Positions 5,831 through 14,427 of a stretch of DNA of 14,733 nucleotides are shown here, in pieces. Each line of letters begins with the position of its first letter. Position 1 is the stretch's first letter. Where the stretch lies: contig CAZFAA010000047.1 of NCBI GenBank assembly GCA_964516605.1, forward strand, positions 1 to 14,733, in the 5' to 3' direction. Below the pieces are notes generated by a model. It searched no databases. It saw nothing but the letters and a program-made list of their open reading frames with translations, and was not told the DNA's origin. The DNA is from GCA-2732805 sp964516605. Its GTDB lineage: Bacteria > Pseudomonadota > Gammaproteobacteria > Coxiellales > Coxiellaceae. A program made the translations under genes and the position numbers.

Positions 5831-6817
5831 TCACGCACTAAAGTTATGGGTTTCAGATCTACTCGCTTGTGGTCGATAATCATCATGAAGCGCTTTCACA
5901 GCAAGTAAAAAACTATGAGGGCTGTGTTTAGAGCAATCTAACAAAGGATAATGTAACACTGCTGCTAATGCCTTCAAGCTATTGCTTTCATTTGGTTTAC
6001 TTGCGCCAACTTCATAATCAACCATAATAATGAATACATTTGGTGATCGGGCCCTGATACTATCACTAATACGACGAATATCTTTTACTGGCATATGACA
6101 AGATAATAAGATTACGTCAGGTAATTGCTCAGGCTGATTATAGCGCGCATATTCTGAAATGCAGTCAATCCTAAACTGAGTCTGCTCAACCACTACCCTA
6201 ATCTCTGTGGGCACTAAGCCAATGCTTGGATCACTACTGAAGCTATGAACAAATTTTGAGCCGTGACTCACCGATTCTACTTCGCCAAAAAATTTTATAG
6301 TCAATACCTCTTGTTGACCACAGGTGCTAGCCATACCTAACCCTTGATGCGCTATAGAATTCTGCCAACCAATAAGAGCAGAGCCAGCACTCTGATGAGG
6401 TGATAGGCTACTAAACAAATCCGTGAGCGGCCTTTTTGGACGGCTTGCCTGTAAAAAAAAAGCCTGGCTCTCAGAATCTTTCAAATTCTGTGGCATCTGC
6501 TCCAAAATCAAGCCGTCGATTGCATCAATGATATTTTTAACTAAGGAGTCCTCAGTTGCGCTTGCATGTACCTGTTGATTTTGTTGTGTAACAAATTCGT
6601 TTTTTACATCAGCAAGGTCCTGAATAAAGACGCCTGGGTCTTGGCATGCTGATATCATTACCTTCAGTAGTTTTAAGATTTTGCTTGTTGCATCTAATTT
6701 TAAAATTGCTTCTTGAACACCTAAGACATCCACTGTGCCTTTCATTTCAGGTGACTTTAAATACGCATTCAAAACTGGCAATAAACTTTTTTGAGCATCT
6801 GAAATAGCAATTCTCAT
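5831..6817 (-). CDS. Protein with novel N-terminal half and C-terminal degenerate receiver (pseudo-REC) domain
   Basis: Function unknown. With the ATG at 6817 the product has 328 residues. The first 165 or so look mostly helical (LLPVLNAYL, VQEAILKLDATSKILKLLKVMI, LVKNIIDAIDGLILEQM) and match no family I know. Residues about 172-314 read as a two-component receiver fold: a first strand TIKFFGEV, a second IRVVVEQ, PDVILLSCHMP, ten residues, IRARSPNVFIIMV, and KHSPHSFLLAVKAL at the end. The phosphorylated Asp is replaced by Ser (S239) and the acidic pair after strand 1 is reduced to G178-E179. The conserved Pro after the Met (MP) and the Lys (K297) remain. It should not be phosphorylated normally. 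A receiver at the C-terminus without a kinase is unusual. The frame stays open to a TTG at 6874 and an ATG at 6859, adding a short hydrophobic stretch. No start has a good Shine-Dalgarno (GGGG 11 nt upstream of 6817 is weak). It lies 130 nt after dnaE on the same strand. Confidence 0.65.
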   Translation of the reverse strand: MRIAISDAQKSLLPVLNAYLKSPEMKGTVDVLGVQEAILKLDATSKILKLLKVMISACQDPGVFIQDLADVKNEFVTQQNQQVHASATEDSLVKNIIDAIDGLILEQMPQNLKDSESQAFFLQASRPKRPLTDLFSSLSPHQSAGSALIGWQNSIAHQGLGMASTCGQQEVLTIKFFGEVESVSHGSKFVHSFSSDPSIGLVPTEIRVVVEQTQFRIDCISEYARYNQPEQLPDVILLSCHMPVKDIRRISDSIRARSPNVFIIMVDYEVGASKPNESNSLKALAAVLHYPLLDCSKHSPHSFLLAVKALHDDYRPQASRSETHNFSA

Positions 6818-6947
6818 ATTAATAAACCCCAAAAAATAAAATGCGAAACTAACATACATCACACTCAAGTTCAAATACTGCTTACTAAGATCTCTAGGAG
6901 AGCATGAGCGGATGGCACCATTTTCTTATAATTCATTTCGCTGGGAG

Positions 6948-9900
6948 TTAATACTCCATCGTGACCGCATCATGACCAAAAACCTGGCGCAATTCAGCGA
7001 CTAAGGTATCGCGTGGGGTGATTTGCCACGTGGGGCCTAAGCGTAATTGCGCCTGTGCATCCTCACGCTGATAGCGAATGCAAATAGGGCATGCACCACC
7101 ACGATACGCCGTTAATAATTGTGGTAAACGTTCTAGCAACTGCTGGACCTGCTCGCTGCTATCGACAGATAAAACCAATTGTTTCATCTGCTGCTGACGA
7201 AAGGCATCCAAGGCTACTATTGAATCGGCTACCATACGCACGCCACCTGTAAACGTATCGTCTTCAATTTTACCTTTGACAATAAAAATGCTGTCTAATA
7301 CGAGCTGCAGCCGCACCTCTTCATACAATTTGCTAAACACAGTCACTTCAATCCAACCACGCTCATCTTCAAGCTTTAAAATACCCATACGTCGTCCAGA
7401 TTTGGTGACCACCATGCGCTGTGAAATCAACATACCAGCAATAGTGGCCTCTTTGCGCTGACGTGAACGCACTTGATCTAGAGTGCAACTGACCACACTC
7501 GATAATTCTTTTTGATAAATACGAAATGGATGGCCGCTCAAATACATACCCAAGGTATCTTTCTCAAACTGGAGTTTTTCCTGTAATAACCACGGTGTAG
7601 TGTGCACATACTCAATTTCTTGCTCTGCTTCAGCAATACCCGTACCACCAAATAAATCTTCTTGCCCTACCAAATCTGCTTTGGATTTTTGATCTGCCGC
7701 ATGAATCGCACGTGTAATCGATGCAAACAGCGTAGCACGCTCCACACCAAAACAATCCAACGCACCAGCTTTAATCAACGCTTCTAAAACACGGCGATTC
7801 ATCTTATGCGCATCCAAACGTTGGCACAGCTCATAAAAATGCGTATACGGTCCATGTTGACGGCGCTCCATGACGATATGCTCTGCAACGGCTTGCCCAA
7901 CTCCTTTAATTGCACCCAAACCATATATAACACAGCCGTTATCATCTACGGTAAACATAAAATCACTGCGATTTACATCTGGTGCACTCATTGGAAGTTG
8001 CATGCGCTCACATTCTGCAACAAAGCCAACTATTTTATCGGTATTATCCATATCCGACGATAACACAGCAGCCATAAATTCAGCTGGATAATGTGCTTTT
8101 AACCACGCTGTTTGGTAAGCAATTAAAGCGTAGGCGGCCGAATGTGATTTATTAAATCCATATCCTGCAAACTTTTCCATTAAATCAAAAATATGCTCAG
8201 CGACTTCTTTATCAATACCACGTTTGATCGCACCACTGACAAAAATAATGCGCTGCTCGGCCATTTCTTCTGGTTTCTTCTTGCCCATCGCGCGACGCAA
8301 TAAATCCGCAGCACCTAACGTGTAATGCGCTAACACCTGCGCAATTTGCATCACTTGTTCTTGATATAAAATAACACCGTAAGTGGGTTTTAAAATACCT
8401 TGAATATCAGGATGCGGATAATGCACCACAGCACGACCATGTTTACGGTCAATGTAATCATCCACCATGCCAGACTGCAATGGCCCTGGACGAAACAGAG
8501 CAACTAAGGCTGTGATTTCATCAAAACTATCCGGTTTTAAACGTTTCACTAATTCTTTCATACCACGTGATTCCAGCTGAAATACAGCCGTGGTTTCACA
8601 GCGTTGTAACAACTGAAAAGTCTGTGCATCATCAGTGGGAATGGCTTCAATATCAATCGGCTCAAGTTGTTGTTGCTGACGTCGTTGATTAATTGTTTGC
8701 AATGCCCAATCAATAATTGTTAATGTGCGCAAACCTAAAAAATCAAATTTAACAAGCCCGACCGCCTCAACATCATTTTTATCAAATTGAGTGACCAAAT
8801 TACTACCACCAGCCTCACAATACAGCGGTGTAAAGTCAGTGAGTTTTCCAGGCGCGATCACAACGCCTCCGGCGTGCTTACCTGCATTGCGAATCACACC
8901 TTCAAGCTTGCGGGCTAAATCAATTAACGTCGTGGTTTGCTCATCCTCTCTGTAACGTCGCGCTAATTCTTCTTCTTGCAGCATTGCTTTTTCAAGTGTC
9001 ATACCGATTTCAAAAGGAATCAGCTTAGCCAGCTGATCACAAAATCCGTAGGGGCGTCCTAACACACGCCCCACATCTCGTACTACCGCTTTAGCAGCCA
9101 TCGTACCATAAGTAATAATTTGCGAGACCGCATCACGCCCATAACGCTGCGCTACATAATCAATCACCAAATCGCGCCGCTCCATACAAAAATCGATATC
9201 AAAGTCCGGCATCGACACACGTTCTGGATTTAAAAAGCGCTCGAATAACAATTCATGTTCCAACGGATCGAGAGTGGTAATGCGCAACACAAACGCAACT
9301 AAAGAACCGGCACCTGAACCACGCCCAGGACCGACTGGAATTTTTTGCTGTTTGGCCCACCCAATAAAATCGGCCACGATTAAGAAATAACCCGCAAAAC
9401 CCATTTGGTTAATGACACCCAGCTCGAGTTGTAAACGCTCAATATACGTTGGGTGCCGTGCAGGTTCGATATTCTTCGTGCTAAAAAAAGTTTCCAAGCC
9501 TTTGAAGGATAATGCGTCCAAATACGATTCAACCGTCAGACCCTCAGGCACGGGAAACTGCGGTAAAAAGACCTCACCCAAACGCACCGTGACATTACAA
9601 CGCCGCGCAATCTCAATCGTATTCTCAATCGCTTCAGGAATATCAGAAAATAACTCACACATCTGCTGTGCTGATTTTAAATATTGCTCTTCCGAATAAT
9701 GGTGTGGGCGATTCTTATCTTCCAGAACAAAACCTTCATGTATACACACTCGCGCTTCATGTGCTTCAAAATCATCACGCTCTAAAAAACGTACATCATT
9801 CGTTGCCACGACCGGTATATCTACCTCTAAAGCCAGCGCAACCGCCAGCGGCACATACGCCTGCTCTGGTGCGCGTCCTGTGCGGGTTAATTCAAGATAA

Positions 9901-10409
9901 TAACGCTCTGGAAAATGCTGTTGCCACCATTGCAAACGCATCTGCACAAGCGCCGGTTTATCGGCCAATAACGCCTGACCCACATCGCCATGCACACCGC
10001 CAGATAAAGCAATCAACCCATCACAGCGTCCTAAAAACCAATCCCGCTCTAAGTGTGGCTCACCCTGTTGCTGCTGACCTTTTAAATACGCTTGTGATAA
10101 CAACCACGTTAAATTTTGATAGCCTTGTTGATTTTGACAATACAAAGTCGCTAAAAAGGACTCTTCTTGTTCACCAATCATCACATCGGCTGCAATAATC
10201 GGCTTAATACCACGCGCCATGGCTTTGGTGTAGAACTTAACCATACCACATAAATTAGTATGGTCTGATATAGCTACAGCCAGCATGCCGTCTTGCTTCA
10301 CCCGTTCGATTAAACTCGGAATGCGCAGTAAGCCATCGCGCATAGAATATTCTGTATGCAAACGCAAATGAACAAAATCAGAGTGCACTGTGCTGTTCTC
10401 TTTTTTCAT
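6948..10409 (-). CDS. dnaE: DNA polymerase III subunit alpha
   Basis: This is the replicative polymerase subunit of the Pol III holoenzyme. With the ATG at 10409 it has 1153 residues, against about 1160 in E. coli. It starts with a PHP domain (FVHLRLHTEYSMRDG; SDHTNLCGMVKFY), followed by the C-family catalytic core with GPGRGSGAGSL (360-370), PDFDIDFCMERRD (D404 and D406) and KFDFLGLRTL (D556), which correspond to D401, D403 and D555 of E. coli. A helix-hairpin-helix lies at about 830-885, the beta-clamp-binding QEDLF at 916-920, and an OB fold at about 983-1063. The start overlaps the end of ddl by 32 nt. The frame is open to 10475, but the extra 22 residues have no counterpart in the family. 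A GTG at 10385 would give a start closer to the E. coli length before FVHLR. No strong Shine-Dalgarno separates these choices. Confidence 0.98.
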   Translation of the reverse strand: MKKENSTVHSDFVHLRLHTEYSMRDGLLRIPSLIERVKQDGMLAVAISDHTNLCGMVKFYTKAMARGIKPIIAADVMIGEQEESFLATLYCQNQQGYQNLTWLLSQAYLKGQQQQGEPHLERDWFLGRCDGLIALSGGVHGDVGQALLADKPALVQMRLQWWQQHFPERYYLELTRTGRAPEQAYVPLAVALALEVDIPVVATNDVRFLERDDFEAHEARVCIHEGFVLEDKNRPHHYSEEQYLKSAQQMCELFSDIPEAIENTIEIARRCNVTVRLGEVFLPQFPVPEGLTVESYLDALSFKGLETFFSTKNIEPARHPTYIERLQLELGVINQMGFAGYFLIVADFIGWAKQQKIPVGPGRGSGAGSLVAFVLRITTLDPLEHELLFERFLNPERVSMPDFDIDFCMERRDLVIDYVAQRYGRDAVSQIITYGTMAAKAVVRDVGRVLGRPYGFCDQLAKLIPFEIGMTLEKAMLQEEELARRYREDEQTTTLIDLARKLEGVIRNAGKHAGGVVIAPGKLTDFTPLYCEAGGSNLVTQFDKNDVEAVGLVKFDFLGLRTLTIIDWALQTINQRRQQQQLEPIDIEAIPTDDAQTFQLLQRCETTAVFQLESRGMKELVKRLKPDSFDEITALVALFRPGPLQSGMVDDYIDRKHGRAVVHYPHPDIQGILKPTYGVILYQEQVMQIAQVLAHYTLGAADLLRRAMGKKKPEEMAEQRIIFVSGAIKRGIDKEVAEHIFDLMEKFAGYGFNKSHSAAYALIAYQTAWLKAHYPAEFMAAVLSSDMDNTDKIVGFVAECERMQLPMSAPDVNRSDFMFTVDDNGCVIYGLGAIKGVGQAVAEHIVMERRQHGPYTHFYELCQRLDAHKMNRRVLEALIKAGALDCFGVERATLFASITRAIHAADQKSKADLVGQEDLFGGTGIAEAEQEIEYVHTTPWLLQEKLQFEKDTLGMYLSGHPFRIYQKELSSVVSCTLDQVRSRQRKEATIAGMLISQRMVVTKSGRRMGILKLEDERGWIEVTVFSKLYEEVRLQLVLDSIFIVKGKIEDDTFTGGVRMVADSIVALDAFRQQQMKQLVLSVDSSEQVQQLLERLPQLLTAYRGGACPICIRYQREDAQAQLRLGPTWQITPRDTLVAELRQVFGHDAVTMEY

Positions 10410-11508
10410 CGACAAAATGTTCGATGCCTTGGCAAATTTTAGCGCGTGCTGTGTGTGCTTCAAAAGCCAAATCAATCAAGCGTGATAGCAACTCAGGGTA
10501 ACTTAAACCCGTATCCAACCAATTTTTAGGATACATGCTAATATTGGTAAAACCTGGCAAGGTGTTAATTTCATTCAGATACACTTCATCATCTGATACC
10601 ACTAAAAAATCAATCCGCGCCATACCTTTGCAACGCAATGCACGATACGCTTTAGTGCCAATTTCTTGCAGGCGTGCACTCAATGCTCGAGACACCTCAG
10701 CAGGTGTCACCACCTTCGATGCCTGATCATCAAAATATTTCGCTTCATACGTATAAAAATCAGCGAACACAATTACCTCACCCGGCGCGGTTGTGGCAAT
10801 CGTGTTATTACCCAAAACTGAAATTTCAAGCTCACGCGCCACCACAGCTTTCTCAATAATAATGTTATCATCCAAATCAAAAATAACCTTCAAAGCAGCT
10901 TGGTATTCAGCTTCATTACGTACCTTATAAACACCCAACGACGAACCGGAGTTAACCGTCTTCATAAAAAAAACAGGTGCCAATTGCGCACTCACATCCG
11001 CGTACGACAATGCATGCGCTTCACTGCGGTGCAATGCAATCCAATCGAGTGTTGCGATACCGACATGGCGTAACAATTGCTTGGCAACATGTTTATCCAT
11101 GCATACCGCTGAACTCAACATATCACACCCCACAAATGGCACATTTAAAATTTGCAACAATCCTTGCATGGTGCCGTCTTCGCCACACGCACCGTGCAAT
11201 ACGGGGAATACACAATCCACTGCAATAGCCTGCCCTGTTTTCGGCTCAAAAAAAGGAGTCTGTGGTGTACCCGGCTGCAGTACCAATGGCGATAACGTAT
11301 TGGTGTCAATTTTCATGGCCTTGGCTTGATGTAAAAACACATCCTGATCCCGAACTAATAACCAATGGCCTTGTTTTGTAATGTAAACAATCACAAGAGC
11401 AAAACGCTCGCGATCTAAATCACGAATCACATTGGATGCAGAGAGCAATGATACTTCGTGTTCCGTACTTTGTCCGCCGCATAAAATGGCTATTGTTTGT
11501 TGTTTCAT
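10378..11508 (-). CDS. ddl: D-alanine--D-alanine ligase
   Basis: Ddl joins two D-alanines with ATP for the peptidoglycan stem peptide, in the cytoplasm. Starting at the ATG at 11508 the product has 376 residues, like the longer DdlA-type enzymes rather than the 306-residue DdlB. Motifs: CGGQSTEHEVSLLSASN at the N-terminus (E16 catalytic), HGACGEDGTMQG (105-116), MDKHVAK, KTVNSGSSLGV (183-193), FYTYEAKY (251-258), ARIDF (297-301) and NEINTLPGFTNISMYP (312-327), which binds Mg and substrate. The ATG overlaps the rnhB stop in ATGA, and an AGAGGAG just upstream serves as ribosome site, so the two are translationally coupled. An upstream extension of the frame to 11604 runs through rnhB and is rejected. 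Its place between rnhB and dnaE is unusual. Confidence 0.96.
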   Translation of the reverse strand: MKQQTIAILCGGQSTEHEVSLLSASNVIRDLDRERFALVIVYITKQGHWLLVRDQDVFLHQAKAMKIDTNTLSPLVLQPGTPQTPFFEPKTGQAIAVDCVFPVLHGACGEDGTMQGLLQILNVPFVGCDMLSSAVCMDKHVAKQLLRHVGIATLDWIALHRSEAHALSYADVSAQLAPVFFMKTVNSGSSLGVYKVRNEAEYQAALKVIFDLDDNIIIEKAVVARELEISVLGNNTIATTAPGEVIVFADFYTYEAKYFDDQASKVVTPAEVSRALSARLQEIGTKAYRALRCKGMARIDFLVVSDDEVYLNEINTLPGFTNISMYPKNWLDTGLSYPELLSRLIDLAFEAHTARAKICQGIEHFVDEKREQHSAL

Positions 11509-12095
11509 ATCTGCTCCTCTTTGATGAATTCCAAACACGCTCTGACTGGCGCAAAACTGCGACGGTGAATCGGTGTCACACCTAAACGCTGCAATGCAGC
11601 ACAATGCGCTTTGGTGGGATAACCTTTATGCGTTGCCAGTCCATAGCCTGGATAGAGTTGATCATAATAGAGCATTTCACGATCACGCGATACTTTAGCT
11701 AAAATAGAAGCAGCACTGATCGCCGGCTCAGTTAAATCACCTTGAATAATCGCACGTGCTGGCATAACCAGTGGTGGACAACGATTGCCATCAATGATCA
11801 CAGACTGAGGCGTTTTAGGTAGTCCTGCTACAGCACGCTGCATCGCCAACATCGTCGCCTGCAAAATATTTAAACGATCAATGTCGTCCACGTCAGCGCG
11901 CGCAATGCTGTAAGCATACGCTTTGCTGATAATTTCAGCGTATAAAAATTCGCGTCGTTTTGCGCTCAGTAATTTTGAATCTGTAAGTCCTGCAATGGGC
12001 TGCTGTGGATCTAAAATAACAGCTGCAGCAATGACAGGACCCGCTAAAGGTCCACGCCCAGCTTCGTCGACACCCGCAACCAAATACGCATCCAT
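11505..12095 (-). CDS. rnhB: Ribonuclease HII
   Basis: RNase HII cuts the RNA strand of RNA-DNA hybrids and starts removal of single ribonucleotides from DNA. The 196-residue protein shows the N-terminal VAGVDEAGRGPLAGPV (D10, E11), the LTDSKLLSAKRRE segment, IIDGNRCP (D102) and GDLTEPAISAASILAKVSRD (D120), which supply the four metal-binding acids, then the family's GYGLATHKGYPTKAH. A purine-rich AAGGGAAG lies about 7 nt before the ATG. It is the first gene of the rnhB-ddl-dnaE operon. The rnhB-dnaE order is the same as in E. coli, except for the inserted ddl. Confidence 0.97.
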   Translation of the reverse strand: MDAYLVAGVDEAGRGPLAGPVIAAAVILDPQQPIAGLTDSKLLSAKRREFLYAEIISKAYAYSIARADVDDIDRLNILQATMLAMQRAVAGLPKTPQSVIIDGNRCPPLVMPARAIIQGDLTEPAISAASILAKVSRDREMLYYDQLYPGYGLATHKGYPTKAHCAALQRLGVTPIHRRSFAPVRACLEFIKEEQI

Positions 12096-12124
12096 GAATG
12101 GCTTCCCTTGAAAATAAAGGAAAC

Positions 12125-12153
12125 ATCATAGCAATATACCGAGCACACTTCAA
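12125..12153 (-). promoter_or_regulatory. Extended -10 sigma70 promoter of the rnhB-ddl-dnaE operon
   Basis: On the minus strand TTGAAG (12148-12153), exactly 17 nt, then TATGAT (12125-12130), with TGC directly before the -10 (an extended -10). It lies 29 nt upstream of the rnhB ATG and is the best promoter match in the window. Confidence 0.7.
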
Positions 12154-12319
12154 AATGCAAAAACCAGTCTTGTTCTGTCGTTATCATGCGACATATGTGG
12201 CTCATCACACGCAAAATAGCTGTGCCATCCAGTTAAAAAGCAATTAAAAAATATCGAGTAAATACCTATTTTTAGAATAAGCAATTGATTTATCATAGTA
12301 AAAGTGAGACCATAGCGCG
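12154..12319. other. AT-rich divergent intergenic region before the oxidoreductase-lpxB pair
   Basis: Non-coding on both strands. A rightward promoter must lie here for the oxidoreductase gene. TATCAT (12291-12296) could be its -10, but I see no good -35 at 16-18 nt. The ribosome site before the ATG at 12320 is weak (GTGAG, about 9 nt upstream). Confidence 0.4.
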
Positions 12320-13288
12320 ATGAAAAAAATCAGAACAGCCGTTATAGGTACCGGTTATCTTGGCAAATTCCACGCACAAAAGTATGCGAATCTTGATAAC
12401 GCAGAGCTGGTTGCCGTCTGCGATGTCGATGCTAAAACAGGCCTTAAATTCGCCAAAGAACTCAACTGTCGCGCTCTCACAGATTACCGTGAATTAGTCG
12501 ATCAAATCGATGCCGTGAGCATTGCCACACCCACCAGTCTGCACTATGAAATAGGCTGTTTTTTCTTAAAAAATGGCATTCATGTGCTGATGGAAAAACC
12601 GATCACCACTACTCTGAATGAGGCTGAAGAGCTCATTGAGCTTGCCCAAAGAAATCGCGTAGTGTTGCAAGTGGGGCATCTCGAGCGCTTTAACCCAGTT
12701 ATTCAATATATTGAACCTTATATCAAAGAAGTACGTTTCATAGAATCAGTACGTTTGGCGCCGTTCAATCCACGTGGCACGGACGTGAATGTCATCCTCG
12801 ATTTAATGATTCACGATATTGATCTGCTGCAATACTTAGTCAAATCGCCCATCGTCGATATTCGCGCCAATGGCGCCTCCGTCATCTCACCCACTGCAGA
12901 TATTACCAACGCACGCATTGAATTTGAAAGCGGCTGCGTTGCGAATGTCACCGCCAGTCGCGTGAGCTTTAAAACCGAACGTAAAATGCGTATCTTCCAA
13001 AATGAGCTGTATATGAGCCTGAACTTGCACGACCGTTCAGCGGATATTTACCGCCGTGGTGAAGGCAATTTATTGCCCGGCATTCCAAAAGTGCTGCACG
13101 AAGGTAAAAAATTCAAACAAGGCGATCCGATCTTAGAAGAAATACGCGATTTCTTACACGCCATTCATACCGGTAGCACACCGGCTGTACCCGGTGAAGC
13201 AGGTCGAAATGCACTGGCAGCTGCAATACAAATTACGCAAGCATTACATAATTCAAAACAATGGAATTTGGACTGTCACAATACATGA
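12320..13288 (+). CDS. Gfo/Idh/MocA-family oxidoreductase coupled to lpxB (GnnA candidate)
   Basis: An NAD(P)-dependent sugar dehydrogenase of 322 residues. The N-terminal Rossmann fold has AVIGTGYLGKFHA (GxGxxG at 10-15) and CDVDAK at the end of strand 2 (D35, pointing to NAD). The family motif EKP is at 92-94, GHLERFNP at 119-126, and the active-site-like LMIHDIDLL at 162-170. Its stop overlaps the lpxB start in ATGA, so it probably works with lipid A synthesis. In Acidithiobacillus ferrooxidans the oxidoreductase GnnA lies in the lpxA-lpxB region and, with the transaminase GnnB, makes UDP-GlcNAc3N for lipid A with amide-linked acyl chains. Legionella lipid A also carries a 2,3-diamino sugar. 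GnnA function here is inference: no GnnB-like gene is in the window. Otherwise it is simply a sugar or inositol dehydrogenase of unknown substrate. Confidence 0.85.
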   Translation: MKKIRTAVIGTGYLGKFHAQKYANLDNAELVAVCDVDAKTGLKFAKELNCRALTDYRELVDQIDAVSIATPTSLHYEIGCFFLKNGIHVLMEKPITTTLNEAEELIELAQRNRVVLQVGHLERFNPVIQYIEPYIKEVRFIESVRLAPFNPRGTDVNVILDLMIHDIDLLQYLVKSPIVDIRANGASVISPTADITNARIEFESGCVANVTASRVSFKTERKMRIFQNELYMSLNLHDRSADIYRRGEGNLLPGIPKVLHEGKKFKQGDPILEEIRDFLHAIHTGSTPAVPGEAGRNALAAAIQITQALHNSKQWNLDCHNT

Positions 13289-14427
13289 TTCATTTAAATA
13301 ACAAACGTATTTTTATGTGTGCCGGCGAAGCCTCCGGTGATTTACTGGGTGGGCGTTTGGCTCAAGCACTCCTGACAGTCAATCCTTCCTTACACATTGC
13401 GGGTATGGGCGACACCCACATGCGCACAGCCGGCGTTGAATTAATTGATGATTTAAGCAAAATGGGTGTGGTCGGTGGTTTTGAAGTATTGAGTCATCTT
13501 AAAGATATTTATCTTGCTGCAAAAAAAGTAAAAACCTATTTAAAAAAACACCGTCCCGATTTAGTCATCCTCATCGATTACCCAGGTTTTAATTTACATA
13601 TTGCACGTGCTGCCACACGCATGAAACTGAAAGTATTATTTTACGTGAGCCCACAAATTTGGGGTTGGCGCTATGGGCGCATTCACCGCATTCGCCGTTA
13701 TGTCGATCACATGGCCGTGCTGTATCGTTTTGAAGAAACACTCTACCAAAAAGAAGGCATGCCCGTGACCTTTGTAGGACACCCTTTAAAAGATGTCGCA
13801 CACGCCACACTTAGCAAAGAAGAAGCGTACACAGCTTGTCAGCTGGATCCAACACGCCCCGTCATCGCGCTGTTCCCAGGAAGCCGTAAACAAGAAATTG
13901 AACGCCTTCTGGCAATCATGCTCGAGGCGAAACAACGCATTCAAAAAGCGCTGCCCCATGCACAATTTGCGTTACCGCTCGCCCCTACATTAGATCGCGC
14001 GTTTATCGCTGCGCAATTACCACCTGATGTCACACTCGTGGAAAATAACACCTATAACTTACTGTCAATTAGCGATGCGGCCATCAGTTGCTCTGGTACC
14101 GCCACACTTGAAATTGCGCTCATGAATGTACCTTTAGTAATTATTTACAAATTAGCAGCGCCCACCTATTGGGCCCTGCTGTGCATCACTAAAGTCAAAC
14201 ACATTGGCTTGTGCAATATCATCGCGCAAGATATCGTGGCGCAAGAATACCTGCAATACCAAGCCACCAGCGAAAATATCGCACGCGAAACTGTAAAATT
14301 GGTGCTGGATACACAATACCGTGCCGACATTAAGCGTAAATTACAACGTATTCAATACGCCTTAGGTGAAGGTAATCCAGCGCAAAATGCTGCAGCGGTG
14401 GTGTTTGAGTTATTGGCCCACAGATGA
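13285..14427 (+). CDS. lpxB: Lipid-A-disaccharide synthase
   Basis: LpxB (glycosyltransferase family 19) is a membrane-associated cytoplasmic enzyme that joins 2,3-diacylglucosamine-1-phosphate and its UDP form into the lipid A disaccharide. With the ATG at 13285 it has 380 residues (E. coli 382). Motifs: CAGEASGDLLGG near the N-terminus (12-23), MGVVGGFEVL (60-69), IDYPGFNLHIA (97-107), VSPQIWGWRYGRI (121-133), FVGHPL (163-168), LFPGSRKQEI (196-205) and SGTATLEIAL (270-279). The frame is open from 13261, but the ATG at 13285 is preferred because it forms an ATGA overlap with the upstream stop and gives the family length. The gene is convergent with fabZ. I see no clear terminator in the 116 nt between them. 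Confidence 0.97.
   Translation: MIHLNNKRIFMCAGEASGDLLGGRLAQALLTVNPSLHIAGMGDTHMRTAGVELIDDLSKMGVVGGFEVLSHLKDIYLAAKKVKTYLKKHRPDLVILIDYPGFNLHIARAATRMKLKVLFYVSPQIWGWRYGRIHRIRRYVDHMAVLYRFEETLYQKEGMPVTFVGHPLKDVAHATLSKEEAYTACQLDPTRPVIALFPGSRKQEIERLLAIMLEAKQRIQKALPHAQFALPLAPTLDRAFIAAQLPPDVTLVENNTYNLLSISDAAISCSGTATLEIALMNVPLVIIYKLAAPTYWALLCITKVKHIGLCNIIAQDIVAQEYLQYQATSENIARETVKLVLDTQYRADIKRKLQRIQYALGEGNPAQNAAAVVFELLAHR

Noticed and set aside
5831..6817. Reading the C-terminal half as a Rab/Ras-like small GTPase (TIKFFG as strand 1, SIG as switch I, DCSK as the SAK motif)
   Set aside because: No P-loop GKS/T, no DxxG and no NKxD are present, and the spacing around PDVILLSCHMP, IRARSPNVFIIM and the final Lys fits a receiver domain much better.
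6818..6874. N-terminal extension of the pseudo-receiver protein from a TTG at 6874 or ATG at 6859
   Set aside because: It adds a short hydrophobic stretch from AT-rich sequence without a ribosome site. The ATG at 6817 gives a soluble start, although this is not certain.
9668..10198. Long plus-strand open frame of 176 codons opposite dnaE
   Set aside because: It lies opposite the PHP region of an intact dnaE, has no ribosome site and no recognisable motif, and overlaps other shadow frames.
10410..10475. Longer DnaE start at 10475
   Set aside because: The extra residues lie within ddl, have no counterpart before the conserved FVHLR segment and would only lengthen the overlap.
11509..11604. 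Longer Ddl start at 11604
   Set aside because: It lies entirely inside rnhB. The ATG at 11508 forms an ATGA overlap, has a good AGGAG and begins directly at the family N-terminus.
13261..13284. LpxB start at 13261
   Set aside because: It overlaps the oxidoreductase by 28 nt. The start at 13285 gives the ATGA overlap and the family length.
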